A program made the position numbers and the translations under genes. Below the pieces are notes generated by a model. The model was not told where the DNA came from. It did no database searches and saw nothing but the letters and a program-made list of their open reading frames with translations. Source: Prado023 sp049688595 (GTDB lineage: Bacteria; Actinomycetota; Actinomycetes; S36-B12; CAIYMF01). From it: 7,966 nt of DNA. The DNA lies in the NCBI GenBank assembly GCA_049688595.1, contig JBAVLA010000073.1:1-7966 (forward strand). Reading direction: 5' to 3'. Below are positions 6,894-7,966 of this stretch, in pieces (within the stretch, counting starts at the first letter, position 1; every line of letters begins with the position of its first letter).

Positions 6894-7892
6894 TCAGGCG
6901 GCTCGTCCCTCCGCGCGCAACGGGCAACTCGGTCCGCACGGGCGTGCCCGAGCGCGCCATCCGCACATGCGGAGCAGCTGCTCGACCTGCCACGCGGCCT
7001 CGCAGGGCGTCTCGATGACCGCCAGCCAGCCGAACCGCAGCGTCGCGAGCCCAGTGAGCGTCGCGCGATTGTCGCGCCGGTGATCGCGCAGGATGTCCGC
7101 CTCCGCCTCGTGCCCCAGCCGACCGTCGAGCTCGATGACGACCCCGTACGGCTCGATCACCAGATCGCGATACACGACACCGCCGGAATCAAGGTCCCGG
7201 GCCTGGCCCCGCCCGACCGGGAGACCGTGCGGACGGGCGACCCGACGCCCGTACTCCAGCTCCAAGGGGCTCTGGATCCCCGCTCGGGCCGCCTGGCACA
7301 TCGACGCCAGGAGTCGCCTGCGAGCCACGCGGGGCTGCCGCGACATCGCCCCGAGGATGCGATCCGGCGTGGTCAGCCGCAGCCGGCACGCGCGCAGCAC
7401 AACCTCGGCGGCGGTGGCATCGGTGGGGGCCAGTCGCACCAGGTCGAGGACGGTGCGCTCGACCGAAAGCACAGGTGGCCGGCGCGCGGGATGGGCCAGA
7501 GCCATCGGTTCCCGGACCCGACGCACGATCAGCCCGCCCGGCTGCACGTGCAGGCCGTCCGGCACGAGCACGAGGAGCTGGCTGGTCGGCTGGAACGAGC
7601 CGGCGAGCAGGCCCCAGGCATGGCCAGCCGCCGCGCCGCCGACCACGCCGAGCCCACCGGTGGCCAGATGAGCAGCCCACATCCGGGCGGGCAGGGTCGG
7701 CCCAGCCGCGGTCGCCAGCAGGACACCGCGATGGAGGCGCTGCCACTGGCCCGCGGCTACCCGGTCACGCAGGATCCTGCGCGTCAAGCCCGCAGCCAGC
7801 GCCTGCTCGGCAGTGACCACGCCCTCCTGCTCATGCAGGAGTTGCCCGAGTCGGAGCAGGGCACGTCCCTCATCGGGGTTCAGGCGCGGCAT
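6894..7892 (-). CDS. AbiEi-type winged-helix protein with a DUF559/Vsr-like nuclease domain
   Basis: The product is 332 residues. Residues about 14–60 (EGVVTAEQALAAGLTRR, then GQWQRLHRGVLLA) match the N-terminal winged-helix-like domain of AbiEi-family antitoxins, which includes the typical 'LHRGVLLAT' strand. A middle region (about 64–200) links to a C-terminal domain resembling DUF559, related to Vsr/PD-(D/E)xK endonucleases. That domain has SPLELEYGRR at about 208–217, YRDLVIE at about 241–247 (Asp243) and VVIELDGRLGH at about 251–261 (Glu254, Asp256, His261), so the likely metal-binding residues are present. The ATG at 7892 has AGGA seven bases upstream. Such proteins are common in actinobacteria as single genes. 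No AbiEii-type toxin gene is next to it within the window, so a working toxin–antitoxin pair is not supported here. The C-terminal tail is Arg- and Cys-rich (Cys310, Cys319 and Cys323). Its substrate is unknown. Confidence 0.85.
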   Translation of the reverse strand: MPRLNPDEGRALLRLGQLLHEQEGVVTAEQALAAGLTRRILRDRVAAGQWQRLHRGVLLATAAGPTLPARMWAAHLATGGLGVVGGAAAGHAWGLLAGSFQPTSQLLVLVPDGLHVQPGGLIVRRVREPMALAHPARRPPVLSVERTVLDLVRLAPTDATAAEVVLRACRLRLTTPDRILGAMSRQPRVARRRLLASMCQAARAGIQSPLELEYGRRVARPHGLPVGRGQARDLDSGGVVYRDLVIEPYGVVIELDGRLGHEAEADILRDHRRDNRATLTGLATLRFGWLAVIETPCEAAWQVEQLLRMCGWRARARPCGPSCPLRAEGRAA

Positions 7893-7966
7893 GGGGTGAT
7901 CCTGCGACGTGGATGAGGTGAGGTCGAGCAGCCATCCACAGGCTGGGCGGCCCCAAGACGGGGTCC

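Noticed and set aside
6864..6902. Ten-base direct repeat GTCAGGCGGC at 6864 and 6893, flanking the end of the AbiEi-like gene
   Set aside because: It is too short in GC-rich DNA to be meaningful, and I see no mobile element between the copies.
5317..7083. A 588-codon plus-strand open frame opposite glnA
   Set aside because: It is antisense to a clearly conserved glutamine synthetase, crosses the intergenic hairpin, and has a shadow-like composition with no family resemblance.
7949..7966. Small GC hairpin (GGCCCC–AAGAC–GGGGTCC) at the right edge
   Set aside because: The stem is short with a G–T pair and no T-run, and it is cut by the window edge. It cannot be told apart from chance.

Overview
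This is a GC-rich stretch from what looks like an actinobacterium. The evidence is the strong G/C preference at third codon positions, the frequent GTG starts, and a glnA–glnE pair whose proteins closely follow the actinobacterial GlnA2 and GlnE patterns. I cannot name a genus. Five complete genes lie on the minus strand. The tail of one further gene probably enters from the left edge on the plus strand. I see no tRNA, rRNA, CRISPR array, transposase or phage gene.

Layout in minus-strand transcription order, right to left: (1) at 7892–6894, a stand-alone protein with an AbiEi-type N-terminal winged-helix-like region and a C-terminal DUF559/Vsr-like nuclease fold; (2) at 6893–6718, an intergenic spacer containing a perfect 20-bp inverted repeat; (3) at 6717–5362, glnA, a GlnA2-like type I glutamine synthetase; (4) at 5348–2403, glnE, the two-domain glutamine synthetase adenylyltransferase/adenylyl-removing enzyme, whose Shine-Dalgarno sequence overlaps the glnA stop codon; (5) at 2402–2247, a spacer with a plausible promoter; (6) at 2246–1185, a secreted lipoprotein with a Ser/Glu/Gly tandem-repeat tail; (7) at 1188–274, a five-helix membrane protein whose GTG start overlaps the lipoprotein stop. 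Convergent to these, bases 2–172 on the plus strand read as the last 56 codons of an unidentified gene.

Two functional units stand out. glnA and glnE form a nitrogen-assimilation unit: one makes glutamine or a related gamma-glutamyl amide, and the other switches glutamine synthetase on and off by adenylylation. The lipoprotein and membrane protein form a second, translationally coupled unit of unknown function. The predicted topology puts the membrane protein's C-terminal domain on the same outer face as the lipoprotein, so a cell-surface complex is a reasonable inference.

Most of the window is ordinary actinobacterial core genome. The parts worth a second look are the uncharacterised lipoprotein–membrane pair with its 15-bp repeat, the long perfect hairpin before glnA, and the solitary AbiEi/DUF559 gene.
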